NCBI GenBank assembly: GCA_040902885.1
Contig: JBBDWK010000024.1
Location: 1-38,588, forward strand
Direction: 5' to 3'
Length of the DNA: 38,588 nt
Origin: JBBDWK01 sp040902885
Lineage (GTDB): Bacteria > Acidobacteriota > Terriglobia > Bryobacterales > Bryobacteraceae
Every line of letters starts with the position of its first letter. The stretch's first letter is position 1. The notes below the pieces were generated by a model, which was not told the origin of the DNA, ran no database searches, and saw only the letters and a list, made by a program, of their open reading frames with translations. The position numbers and the translations under genes are program-made. Below, one piece after another: positions 18,738-32,403 of the stretch.

Positions 18738-19511
18738 ATGGATCTGGGCATCAAAGGACGTGTGGCCCTGGTAGCCGCGGCGAGCCAGGGTTTGGGAAAA
18801 GCTTCGGCGCAGGCGCTGGCATGCGAGGGCGCGCGCGTGGCCATCTTGAGCCGCCGCCAGGACGAGCTAGATCGCGTCGCGGTGGAAATTGGCGCCGCGC
18901 TTCCCGTCGCGTGCGATCTCTCGAGCGCTTCCGGCATCGCCGCCGCTGTGGATCGCGTCCAGCGCGAGCTGGGCGGCATCTCCATTCTGGTAAACAACTG
19001 CGGCGGTCCTCCCGCCGGAACTTTCGACAGCATTACCGAGGAGCAGTGGATCGGCTCCTTCGAGCAGGTCTTCCTCAGCGCGCTACGTCTCACGCGCGGC
19101 GTGCTGCCCATGATGCGCGCCGCGCAGTGGGGCCGCATCGTCAACATCGTCTCCTCTTCGGTGGAGCAGCCGATTCCCGGTCTCATCGTTTCCAACGCCT
19201 ACCGCCCCGCGCTGGCCGGCTGGGCGAAGACGCTGGCCGCCGAAGTCGCCGCCGACAACATTCTGGTCTCCTGCGTGGCGCCCGGGCGCATCTTAACCGC
19301 TCGTACGCAAACTCTTGATCGCGCCGCGGCGGAGAAAACCGGCCGCTCCATCGAAGAGATAGGCAGGGAGCGCGTCGCGGCCGTGCCGCTCAAACGCTAC
19401 GGCACGCCGGAGGAGTTCGGCAGCACGGTCGCCTTTCTCGCCTCCGAGCGCGCGTCCTATCTCACCGGTTCGGTAATCCGCGTGGATGGCGGCGCAGTGG
19501 CGGGCATATGA
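18738..19511 (+). CDS. Atypical short-chain dehydrogenase/reductase
   Basis: 257 residues with a Rossmann fold. The nucleotide motif is altered: AAASQGLG replaces TGxxxGIG, and NNCGG replaces NNAG. The active site keeps Ser (IVSSSVE) and Tyr, but the YxxxK lysine is Leu (YRPAL). This pattern fits the SDR subgroup named BKR-like SDR-like, known to deviate from the catalytic tetrad. The C-terminal YLTGSVIRVDGG is standard. The ATG start lies 13 bases after the dehydrogenase stop, and the stop overlaps the next gene by 4 bases (ATGA). The reaction cannot be stated. Confidence 0.9.
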   Translation: MDLGIKGRVALVAAASQGLGKASAQALACEGARVAILSRRQDELDRVAVEIGAALPVACDLSSASGIAAAVDRVQRELGGISILVNNCGGPPAGTFDSITEEQWIGSFEQVFLSALRLTRGVLPMMRAAQWGRIVNIVSSSVEQPIPGLIVSNAYRPALAGWAKTLAAEVAADNILVSCVAPGRILTARTQTLDRAAAEKTGRSIEEIGRERVAAVPLKRYGTPEEFGSTVAFLASERASYLTGSVIRVDGGAVAGI

Positions 19512-20356
19512 AGCTTCTCACCTTCCTGCACGATGGCCGTGAGCACGCGGGCGTCCTGGTGGGCGATTGCGTTGCCCCCGTGGAGGAGATCAACGCGCGT
19601 CACGGCACCCGCGTCCCCAACAATCTGCTGGAGATCGTTCAAACCCGCGCGGAGCTTCATCCGGAAGGCGCCGCCACCATCCCGATCGCGGAGATCACGC
19701 CCCGGCTGCCTTATGGTGTGCCGCCGAAGATCTGGTGCATCGGTTTGAACTACCTCTCGCACGCCGAGGACATCGACGCCGTGCAGCCGGAAGAGCCGGG
19801 CAGCTTCATGAAGCCCGCATCCTGCCTTTTCCAGCCCGGCGGCGAGATCCGCCTTCCGCCCGCCGATCTCTCAAACGACGTGGACGCCGAAGGCGAACTG
19901 GGCGTGGTGATCGGAAGGACCTGCCGTTACGTCCCCGCCGAACACGTACGCGAGGTCATTTTCGGCTATACCACAACGCTGGACCTGACCGCCCTTGACG
20001 TGCTGCGCAGGAACACGCGTTACCTCACGCGATCGAAGAGCTTCGACACCTTCTTCAGTTTCGGCCCGGTGATTGTCACCGCCGACGAAATCGGCGACGT
20101 CGATTCGCTCGAAGTGATCACCGAACATAACGATGGCATCTGCTCGCGCGACTTCGTGCGTCACATGCGCACGCGCCCTTTCGAGCTGGTTCGCTTCCAC
20201 AGCGACTACATGACGCTGAATCCCGGCGACCTCATCTCCACCGGCTGCCCGAAGGGCGCTCGCATCCGGCCGGGCGACCGGGTCCGGGCGCGCATTGAAG
20301 GCGTCGGAACGCTCCGCGCCACCATCGCCCAGGGCGACCGCAAACCGGTCTACTGA
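19508..20356 (+). CDS. Fumarylacetoacetate hydrolase family protein
   Basis: 282 residues. The C-terminal FAH fold acts on 1,3-dicarbonyl or 2-keto acid substrates using a bound divalent metal. Metal ligands are visible as Glu128 and Glu130 (DAEGELGVVIG) and Asp159 (GYTTTLDLTALD), matching the ExE...D pattern of the family. IGLNYLSHAED and the C-terminal GDLISTGCPKGA are also standard. It overlaps the SDR gene by 4 bases, so an SDR plus FAH pair in sugar-acid or aromatic acid breakdown is plausible but unproven. Confidence 0.93.
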   Translation: MKLLTFLHDGREHAGVLVGDCVAPVEEINARHGTRVPNNLLEIVQTRAELHPEGAATIPIAEITPRLPYGVPPKIWCIGLNYLSHAEDIDAVQPEEPGSFMKPASCLFQPGGEIRLPPADLSNDVDAEGELGVVIGRTCRYVPAEHVREVIFGYTTTLDLTALDVLRRNTRYLTRSKSFDTFFSFGPVIVTADEIGDVDSLEVITEHNDGICSRDFVRHMRTRPFELVRFHSDYMTLNPGDLISTGCPKGARIRPGDRVRARIEGVGTLRATIAQGDRKPVY

Positions 20357-20389
20357 TACCGTACACTGTTTATGCGGAGGTGAACCCTC

Positions 20390-20599
20390 ATGAGTCGTGC
20401 AAATGCCAGGAAGAGGAAAAAGGAGCCAGACTGCAAGGCATACCTCACCCTCACTCCACGGGAAACAGAGACGTTTGTAAACACGATTCTGGCCCCCGCA
20501 GATCCGGGTCCGGTATTACGTGCCGCCGCGAAGCGCTACAAAGAAGTTATGGGCCGGTATCGTGGATCGCAGGCGAAACCACCTGGACCACCTCGGTAA
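20390..20599 (+). CDS. Small protein resembling the C-terminal part of DUF1778 antitoxins
   Basis: 69 residues. ATG 20390 has a strong GGAGGTGA seven bases upstream, so it is probably translated. The stretch LTPRETETFVNTILAPADPGPVLRAAAKRYKE resembles the toxin-binding tail of DUF1778 (TacA-type) antitoxins, where a helix with F/L residues is followed by P-x-P and LR..RY. The ribbon-helix-helix DNA-binding half is missing; instead there is a short basic start (ANARKRKKE). No GNAT toxin gene follows; the next feature is a palindromic repeat. Assignment is tentative. Confidence 0.6.
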   Translation: MSRANARKRKKEPDCKAYLTLTPRETETFVNTILAPADPGPVLRAAAKRYKEVMGRYRGSQAKPPGPPR

Positions 20600-20615
20600 G
20601 TCCAATGCTTGCAAG

Positions 20616-20724
20616 AGTGGGGCGGGCTTCAGCCTGCCAGGGGACTTCAGTCCCCTTCTCCGTGGGCCATGAGAGTTACCGGGCACCGGTTGAAACCGGT
20701 GCGCGCGCTGAAGCACGCCCCACT
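20616..20724. repeat. Nested palindromic intergenic repeat
   Basis: Outer arms AGTGGGGCGGGCTTCAGC (20616-20633) and GCTGAAGCACGCCCCACT (20707-20724) are inverted with one mismatch over 18 bases. Inside are two perfect hairpins: GGGGACT-TC-AGTCCCC (20640-20655) and GCACCGGTT-GA-AACCGGTGC (20683-20702). The whole can fold as a three-way or cloverleaf structure. It fills the space between the small plus-strand gene and the convergent permease, touching the permease stop codon, so it could serve as a bidirectional terminator or RNA-stability element. Confidence 0.85.
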
Positions 20725-21986
20725 TATTCATACCGCAGCGCCTCAATCGGATTGATCATGGACGCCTTGCGCGCGGGGTAGATCCCAAAGACGATGCCCA
20801 CCGCGACGGACACGCTGAAAGCCACGATCACGGACGATGACGTAACAATCGTCCGCCATTCCGCGGTCACCGCAATGAGCCAGGAGAGGAAGAAGCCAAA
20901 GGCCACGCCCAGGATGCCGCCCCCGACCGAGATGAGCACGGACTCGGTAAGGAACTGCCGCAGGATATCCGCGCGGCGCGCGCCGGTGGCCCGGCGGATT
21001 CCAATCTCGCGGGTGCGCTCGAGCACCGTCGCCAGCACGATATTCATGATGCCGATGCCTCCCACCAACAGAGATATGGCGGCGATCGCTACCATCACAT
21101 AAGTGAAGATAGTCTGCGTGCGCTTCTGCTGGGCGAGGAGGGCGGCGGGGATGGTGACGCTAAAGTCTTCCGTATTGTTGTGGGTGGAATTGAGGATGGA
21201 GGTGACGACTTTGGCGACTTCAATATTGTCCGCTTCCGCCTTCAGCCGCAGGTCGATACCGTCTATCTCATCCTTCATGGAGCTGTTTTGGTCCCAGTAG
21301 CGGTACTGAAAGGTGTTCAAAGGAATGTAGACCCGGTTGTTGAGATCCTCCATCTGGCCGCCCGAGCTTTGGCTTCCGGAAGCGACGCGCTCTCCGAGGA
21401 CCCCCAGCACCTGCAGCCACGTATCGTTGACCTTTACAAACTTGCCTACCGCCGGCTCATAGCCGAGCAGGTTGGTCTTCGCGGTCATCCCCAGCACGCA
21501 GACGGCGGCGCTTGCGGCATCATGGTCCTGGGCAAAGAACTTGCCCTCAATGGGCAGCAGATTGTGGATGACTGCGTATGATGCGCGCACGCCATAAAGC
21601 TCGGGAACGTCGCGCGCAGGTTTCGGCAGGACGCGCGCCGGGTGCAGGCTGCGCCGGGCGGAGAGCAGCTCCAGGGAATCGATGTTGGCTTGCAGGATGC
21701 GCGCATCGCGTTCCGTCAACCCGGGCGACGAACGGCGGCGCTGCTGCAGTTCCTCCCGGCTGGTGGCGGAGCGCGAGTCGATCAATATGTTCCGGACGCC
21801 GAGCTGCTCGATGAAGCGCAGCGACTCTTCCCGCGCGCCGGCGCCAATGGCGAGCATTCCAATCACCGATCCAACGCCGAAGATGATGCCCAAAGCGGTG
21901 AGAAACGTGCGGGTCTTCTGCGCTCTCAGGTTGGCGGCGGCGAGCCCCAGATCGGCGATGAAGGATCGAAACGGGAGCCCAGGCAT
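20724..21986 (-). CDS. MacB/FtsX-type ABC transporter permease
   Basis: 420 residues. The MacB periplasmic core domain (about 28-260) follows the first membrane helix (FLTALGIIFGVGSVIGMLAIG). Three C-terminal helices lie near 292-316, 345-370 and 383-405 in the FtsX domain (ISLLVGGIGIMNIVLATVLERTREIGIRRA). The protein ends in the family signature PARKASMINPIEALRYE. Unlike E. coli MacB it has no nucleotide-binding domain, and no ATPase gene is next to it. It starts 5 bases after the adaptor upstream and is the last gene of the operon. Confidence 0.95.
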   Translation of the reverse strand: MPGLPFRSFIADLGLAAANLRAQKTRTFLTALGIIFGVGSVIGMLAIGAGAREESLRFIEQLGVRNILIDSRSATSREELQQRRRSSPGLTERDARILQANIDSLELLSARRSLHPARVLPKPARDVPELYGVRASYAVIHNLLPIEGKFFAQDHDAASAAVCVLGMTAKTNLLGYEPAVGKFVKVNDTWLQVLGVLGERVASGSQSSGGQMEDLNNRVYIPLNTFQYRYWDQNSSMKDEIDGIDLRLKAEADNIEVAKVVTSILNSTHNNTEDFSVTIPAALLAQQKRTQTIFTYVMVAIAAISLLVGGIGIMNIVLATVLERTREIGIRRATGARRADILRQFLTESVLISVGGGILGVAFGFFLSWLIAVTAEWRTIVTSSSVIVAFSVSVAVGIVFGIYPARKASMINPIEALRYE

Positions 21987-21991
21987 GGATT

Positions 21992-23278
21992 TTAGGATTT
22001 TGGCAAAGCCTGCATGGCGCCTCCGCCGGCGCCTTTTTTCTTGCGTTCCTGACCGGGATTGGCCATGGCAACCACCTGACTATCCTTCAGGCCGGTAATC
22101 ACGACCCGGCTCTCGCTGCGGCGAACCAGCTTCACGTCCTGCGGCTCGAATCCGGAGTCCTTCTGGAGGTAGACAAGATGCCTGCCGTCGCTCTCAAAGA
22201 GGGCTTGCGAGGGGAGCCATAAAACATCCTTGAGCTTCTGCGTGGTTACGACGATCGTGGCGCTCATGCCGGGACGAAGCTCGGGCGATGGATTACTCAG
22301 CGCCAGTTTGCACTCGAAACGGCGATCCCAAGGCGGTCCGGTCGTGCCGCCGATGTTCTTGATGGACCCTTCAAAATCCTTGCCCGAGAGGGCGATCGCT
22401 CTGATGACCGCGGCCTGGCCGACGGCCAGATGGCCGCGGTCCAGTTCGCCCATGCGGGCCACCACTTCCCAGGACTGGAGATCGGGTATCTGGGCGACGG
22501 CCATGCCGGCCCGGGCCATATCCCCAACCTGGAAAATCGGAAACTGCATGCCCCAGAAGACGAAGTTGCTGTTGTTGTTCTGCTGCACGGCTACGTAACC
22601 GCCGGACTTCGCGCGGAGCGTCAGGGCGGCGATGTTGCGCCGGGCGGTTTCGGCCTTGACCTGAGCTTTTTTCAGGACCGCTTCCTGGATCGCCACGCCG
22701 GCTTCCGTAGTGACCTTCCGGTTGGCGAGGTCGTGCCGGATCTGCGTGAGCCTGTCGTTGGCTGCATTCAGGGCAAGCGTATTCTGACGCGCGACGATAG
22801 CCGCCAGAAGCTCGTTGCGGCGCGAATCGAGCTCGGCCAGGCGGACCTCGGTCTCAGCCTCCAAGAGCGCATAGCGCGCCTCCTCCTCGCGGGCCAGGCT
22901 CTCGGACTTGGCCTGCTCAACCTGTGCCTCGGCTTCGGCCACGTCGGCTTCCGCCTCCCGAAGCGCGAACTGCTGCTCCGTCGTATCGAACTCCACAACC
23001 ACGTCCCCGGCTTTGACGACTTCGCCGGGTTTCCGGAGATAGGTGATGGCCATCTCCCGTCCGCCGGTCATGGGCGCGGTCAGCATCTCCGAGTGCCCGC
23101 CTTGCAGCTCGCCGCGCGCCGTGACGGTGACCGTGACGTCGCCTCGCTTCACGCGAGTGGTGGGAATGTTGAGATCGTCCGCCGCGGATCCGATGCGGTA
23201 AATCGTCAATCCGCCCCATGCGGCCAGTGCGAGAGCCAGCGGGACGATGAGTAGCGCCAGAGCCGTCTTCCATCTCAT
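21992..23278 (-). CDS. HlyD-type efflux adaptor (third in operon)
   Basis: 428 residues with an N-terminal membrane anchor (TALALLIVPLALALAAWGGLTIY). A lipoyl half (VTVTARGELQGG...) leads into a long coiled-coil hairpin at about 115-225 rich in Glu/Ala (EAEADVAEAEAQVEQAK), then a second half, a beta barrel (VVARMGELDRGHLAVGQAAVIR) and the membrane-proximal domain ending before a Gly/Lys-rich tail. The family bridges an ABC or RND pump with an outer-membrane channel. It overlaps the next adaptor upstream by 4 bases and precedes the permease by 5, so the pair resembles MacA-MacB. Substrate unknown. Confidence 0.93.
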   Translation of the reverse strand: MRWKTALALLIVPLALALAAWGGLTIYRIGSAADDLNIPTTRVKRGDVTVTVTARGELQGGHSEMLTAPMTGGREMAITYLRKPGEVVKAGDVVVEFDTTEQQFALREAEADVAEAEAQVEQAKSESLAREEEARYALLEAETEVRLAELDSRRNELLAAIVARQNTLALNAANDRLTQIRHDLANRKVTTEAGVAIQEAVLKKAQVKAETARRNIAALTLRAKSGGYVAVQQNNNSNFVFWGMQFPIFQVGDMARAGMAVAQIPDLQSWEVVARMGELDRGHLAVGQAAVIRAIALSGKDFEGSIKNIGGTTGPPWDRRFECKLALSNPSPELRPGMSATIVVTTQKLKDVLWLPSQALFESDGRHLVYLQKDSGFEPQDVKLVRRSESRVVITGLKDSQVVAMANPGQERKKKGAGGGAMQALPKS

Positions 23279-24618
23279 GGCAGCAACTCCTTCGCGTCCG
23301 GCTCAACCAGCGTTACGTGCCTGCCGGGCGGGAGGCCGCGGACCGCGACCTCGTCGGGATTGCGCGCGGCGATCTCGACCGCAACCGCACGGTAGCCCTT
23401 GTTCTCCACCGTGTAAACGACGGGCTTTCCTCGTTTGGTGAAGACGGATTTCGCCGGCACGCCGATAGCGTTTGGAATCCGGTTGACGATCACATCAATG
23501 GCTCCATTCATTCCGGGACGGAGGCGCGCGTCGGGCTGCTTGATGCTGGCATAGCCGCGAAAGCTGCGGGTGGGCGGCCATTCGAAGCTCTGCTGGGTCA
23601 GCGGAGAGATGCCATCGAGCTTCGCCTGTAAGGAGAGCTCCGGGAGGGAATCGATCTTCACGCGGACGTCGTTGCCTACCGCAATGCGGCTGCGGTCGAT
23701 CTCGTCCAGCTTGGCTTCCATCTCGAGGGTGTTAAGGTCGGGCACTTCGGCGAGAGCGGCGCCCGGCCATGCCTGATCTCCGATTTTGAAGGGCTTTGCG
23801 TTCATCCACCCCTGAGAGTAGTTGTTCATGTAGACGATAACACCGCTGATGGGCGCCTTGAGCTCCATTCGAGACAACCGGTATTCGGTGATCTCCACGT
23901 CGGACGAGGCCTGGTCGCGCTTGCGGCCAAGCGAGGCGATTTTGGAGCGGCTGGAGGCTTCGTGGAGTTGAACGGTCGCCTCCTGGACCTGCAGCTTCTG
24001 CCTGGAGAGAGCCAGATCGATGCGGCTCTCTTCGCCCTGCAGCCTGCTCACGATCTCGGCCTTCGAGGCCTCCAGTTCGGCTCGCTCGACTTCGTAGCGG
24101 GCCTTGGCGAGATCGATCCGATCCTGCTCGGCGGTGATGCGCGCCTGCGCTTCCGCCTGCTCGAGCGCGGCCTGCGCCTGCTGCAACTCAGCCTTCTTCT
24201 CGTTGAGCTGCTGCTTGGCGCTGCTGGGATCGAAGCGGATCACCGCCTGATCCGCGGTCACGGGTTCGCCCGCGGCGGCGAGCCAGACGATGCGCAGCTC
24301 GGGAACGTTGACGGGTGCGGTGACTTGAACCGACCTGCGGGCGCGAAGCTCTCCGCGCGCGCGGACCAGAACCAGAAACTCGCCTTGGCGGGCCGGAGCG
24401 GACGGCAGCTTCGGCCCGAGAGGGAGGTCTTTCCATTTCGTCCAGCCCAGGTAGCCGCACACGCCTAGGGCTACGGCAACGGCGGCGAAGACCGGGTAGC
24501 GCCGCGGCCGGCGGCGCCGCGGCGCTACCCGCTTTGGAGGCGGCGCAACGACCCTCTCTTCCAGCGGGACTGCAACGGGAGTCGCTGCAACCGGAGTCGC
24601 TGCTGCAACGGGAGTCAT
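23275..24618 (-). CDS. HlyD-type efflux adaptor (second in operon)
   Basis: 447 residues. A Pro/Ala/Val-rich cytoplasmic start (TPVAAATPVAATPVAVP) and a very basic linker (RVAPRRRRPRRYP) precede the single membrane helix (VFAAVAVALGVCGYLGW). The coiled coil is at about 130-230 (KKAELQQAQAALEQAEAQ), followed by the lipoyl half with APISGVIVYMN and the beta barrel with EMEAKLDEIDRSRIAVGNDV. It overlaps both neighbouring adaptor genes by 4 bases (ATGA). The basic linker is encoded by a 14-bp perfect inverted repeat (24494-24530). Confidence 0.92.
   Translation of the reverse strand: MTPVAAATPVAATPVAVPLEERVVAPPPKRVAPRRRRPRRYPVFAAVAVALGVCGYLGWTKWKDLPLGPKLPSAPARQGEFLVLVRARGELRARRSVQVTAPVNVPELRIVWLAAAGEPVTADQAVIRFDPSSAKQQLNEKKAELQQAQAALEQAEAQARITAEQDRIDLAKARYEVERAELEASKAEIVSRLQGEESRIDLALSRQKLQVQEATVQLHEASSRSKIASLGRKRDQASSDVEITEYRLSRMELKAPISGVIVYMNNYSQGWMNAKPFKIGDQAWPGAALAEVPDLNTLEMEAKLDEIDRSRIAVGNDVRVKIDSLPELSLQAKLDGISPLTQQSFEWPPTRSFRGYASIKQPDARLRPGMNGAIDVIVNRIPNAIGVPAKSVFTKRGKPVVYTVENKGYRAVAVEIAARNPDEVAVRGLPPGRHVTLVEPDAKELLP
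24494..24530. repeat. 14-bp inverted repeat inside an adaptor gene
   Basis: GGGTAGCGCCGCGG (24494-24507) and CCGCGGCGCTACCC (24517-24530) are perfect inverted arms around a 9-base GC-only loop. It lies in the first 45 codons of the second adaptor and encodes the basic linker before the membrane helix. Confidence 0.85.
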
Positions 24619-25637
24619 TGTTTTTGCTCGCCCCGGACGATTACGGCGGCGGAGAGATCGGGCATGAGACGGGGATCCTGGACGGCAAGCCGGAAGCGCG
24701 CGGCGAAGGTTTTAATGGGACTCCCAAAGGCCGACGCCGCCACCGGGCTTGCGGACTCGAAACGAGCGGGAAACTGCGTGTCGGGGTAGGCGTCGAGCTG
24801 AACGACCGCCGTGCCGCCTGGAACCAGAACTTCTCCATCGGGCTCGGCTACATAGAGATGGACCTCCATCTCCGAGGGGTCGAAGATGCGGAGAAGAGGC
24901 TGGCCGGAATAAAGCTGATCGCCTTCCTGGGGAGGTCCCATCGCGCCGCCCCGCCAGATGTTTTCGTGCGCCACCTGACCGGCGATGGCCGCTTTGAGCA
25001 CGAGCTTTTCGGCGTTCCTGAGGGCGCGTTCGAGAGCGACTTTCTGGCGGTCCCGCTGCAGCTCGAGGATGCGGAGCGCCGCTGCCGCCGCCTGGGAGCG
25101 ATATTTGTGAGATTTCGTCAAACTGGCCACGCGGGCGGTAGCGTTGGCTGCCTTGGCTTCATTCTTCAGGCGGTCGATCTCGCTGAGAATAGGCCCTTTG
25201 CGAAGCTGGATCTCGGCTTTCGCCAAATCGGCCTCGGCCGTCCGGAGCTCGGAGAGACGCTTTTCGTTCTCCGCGTTGTTCTCGGCCTTCTTTTGCTCCA
25301 CCTGGTGGCCAAAATCCTCGTATTTGGCTTCGGCTTCGCGCGCGGCGTCCGCCTGCTGGGTCCGGTCGAACTCGGCAAGCACGTGGTTGAGCTGAACCGT
25401 CGCTCCATTCGGAATCAGCTTTGTCAAGGTGAGGCGGCCCTGCTGGCCGGCGATTTGGGGAGCTTGAATTGTAGTTACCCGGACGGCCTGAACCGTGCCC
25501 GTCGCGCGCACCTGCCGCTGCACGGGAAACTGGTTCGAATCGACTACCGGAGCGGCGGAGACGGTAGACGGGGACTTGCAGGCCCCTAGCCCGAGGATCA
25601 AGCAAACGAACAACACCGCACTCAGCGGCTGGACCAT
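24615..25637 (-). CDS. HlyD-type efflux adaptor, lipoprotein (first in operon)
   Basis: 340 residues from ATG 25637. The start is chosen because it gives a lipoprotein signal (LSAVLFVCLILGLGAC, Cys at 20) and is preceded by GGAAGAGGAAGG; the open frame runs 40 codons further upstream but that part is not signal-like. The mature protein has lipoyl-like halves (VRATGTVQAVRVTTIQAPQIAG; NGATVQLNHVLAEF), a coiled coil (about 95-185) and a beta barrel (EVHLYVAEPDGEVLVPGGTAVVQLD). It overlaps the second adaptor by 4 bases. Anchoring by lipid instead of a helix separates it from the two following adaptors. Confidence 0.88.
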   Translation of the reverse strand: MVQPLSAVLFVCLILGLGACKSPSTVSAAPVVDSNQFPVQRQVRATGTVQAVRVTTIQAPQIAGQQGRLTLTKLIPNGATVQLNHVLAEFDRTQQADAAREAEAKYEDFGHQVEQKKAENNAENEKRLSELRTAEADLAKAEIQLRKGPILSEIDRLKNEAKAANATARVASLTKSHKYRSQAAAAALRILELQRDRQKVALERALRNAEKLVLKAAIAGQVAHENIWRGGAMGPPQEGDQLYSGQPLLRIFDPSEMEVHLYVAEPDGEVLVPGGTAVVQLDAYPDTQFPARFESASPVAASAFGSPIKTFAARFRLAVQDPRLMPDLSAAVIVRGEQKQ

Positions 25638-26055
25638 GGCGCGAGTCCTTCCTCTTCCAGCTTGAAGACGCTTCCGGTACTCGAAACGTCGAAGATTTTT
25701 ATGGGACTTCGGAAGCTTAGACGATAATACCCCCCAAAATGGTTCCCGCTTCCGCAATAAATCTGGTCAGCCGTCCCACGCGACTTTTGACAGGCGGGGA
25801 GGCGTTCAGGGCCGGATGCCCTCGTCCGGCTTTGGCGCCAAAAGGGCGATTCTACACGATGCGAACGTGATACTATTTTTAGGCCTCCGTAGCTCTTTTC
25901 CACTAGTCCGTGGCGCGTCCTGGAGGAGAATTCAAGTACAATATTTGGCACGGAGTTACGCCAGCTTTGCGCCACTCCAAAGCACGGACGTCGGTCCGGG
26001 ACGATTCTTAGCTAAATGATTCAAAAGAGACTTCAGGCGACCGAAGGAGTAATGG
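25638..26055. other. Divergent intergenic region, no gene recognised
   Basis: About 420 bases between the start of the adaptor operon and the poly-HAMP kinase. It must hold promoters for both. On the plus strand TGATACTAT near 25871-25879 resembles an extended -10, and TACAAT near 25936 is another weak candidate; neither has a good -35. AAGGAG (26044-26049) is the kinase ribosome binding site. Short open frames here have no supporting start signals or recognisable sequence. Confidence 0.5.
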
Positions 26056-32379
<6,324 letters not shown>

Positions 32380-32403
32380 TCCGCGGCCGCGGAAGGCGAC
32401 TTT

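Noticed and set aside
25934..25955. Sigma-54-like site TTGGCACGGAGTTACGCC before the kinase
   Set aside because: The GG and GC elements are 11 bases apart where 10 are required, and no enhancer-binding site or regulator is nearby.
25816..26019. 67-codon open frame in the divergent intergenic region
   Set aside because: No ribosome site, no recognisable sequence, and it overlaps the likely promoter region of the kinase.
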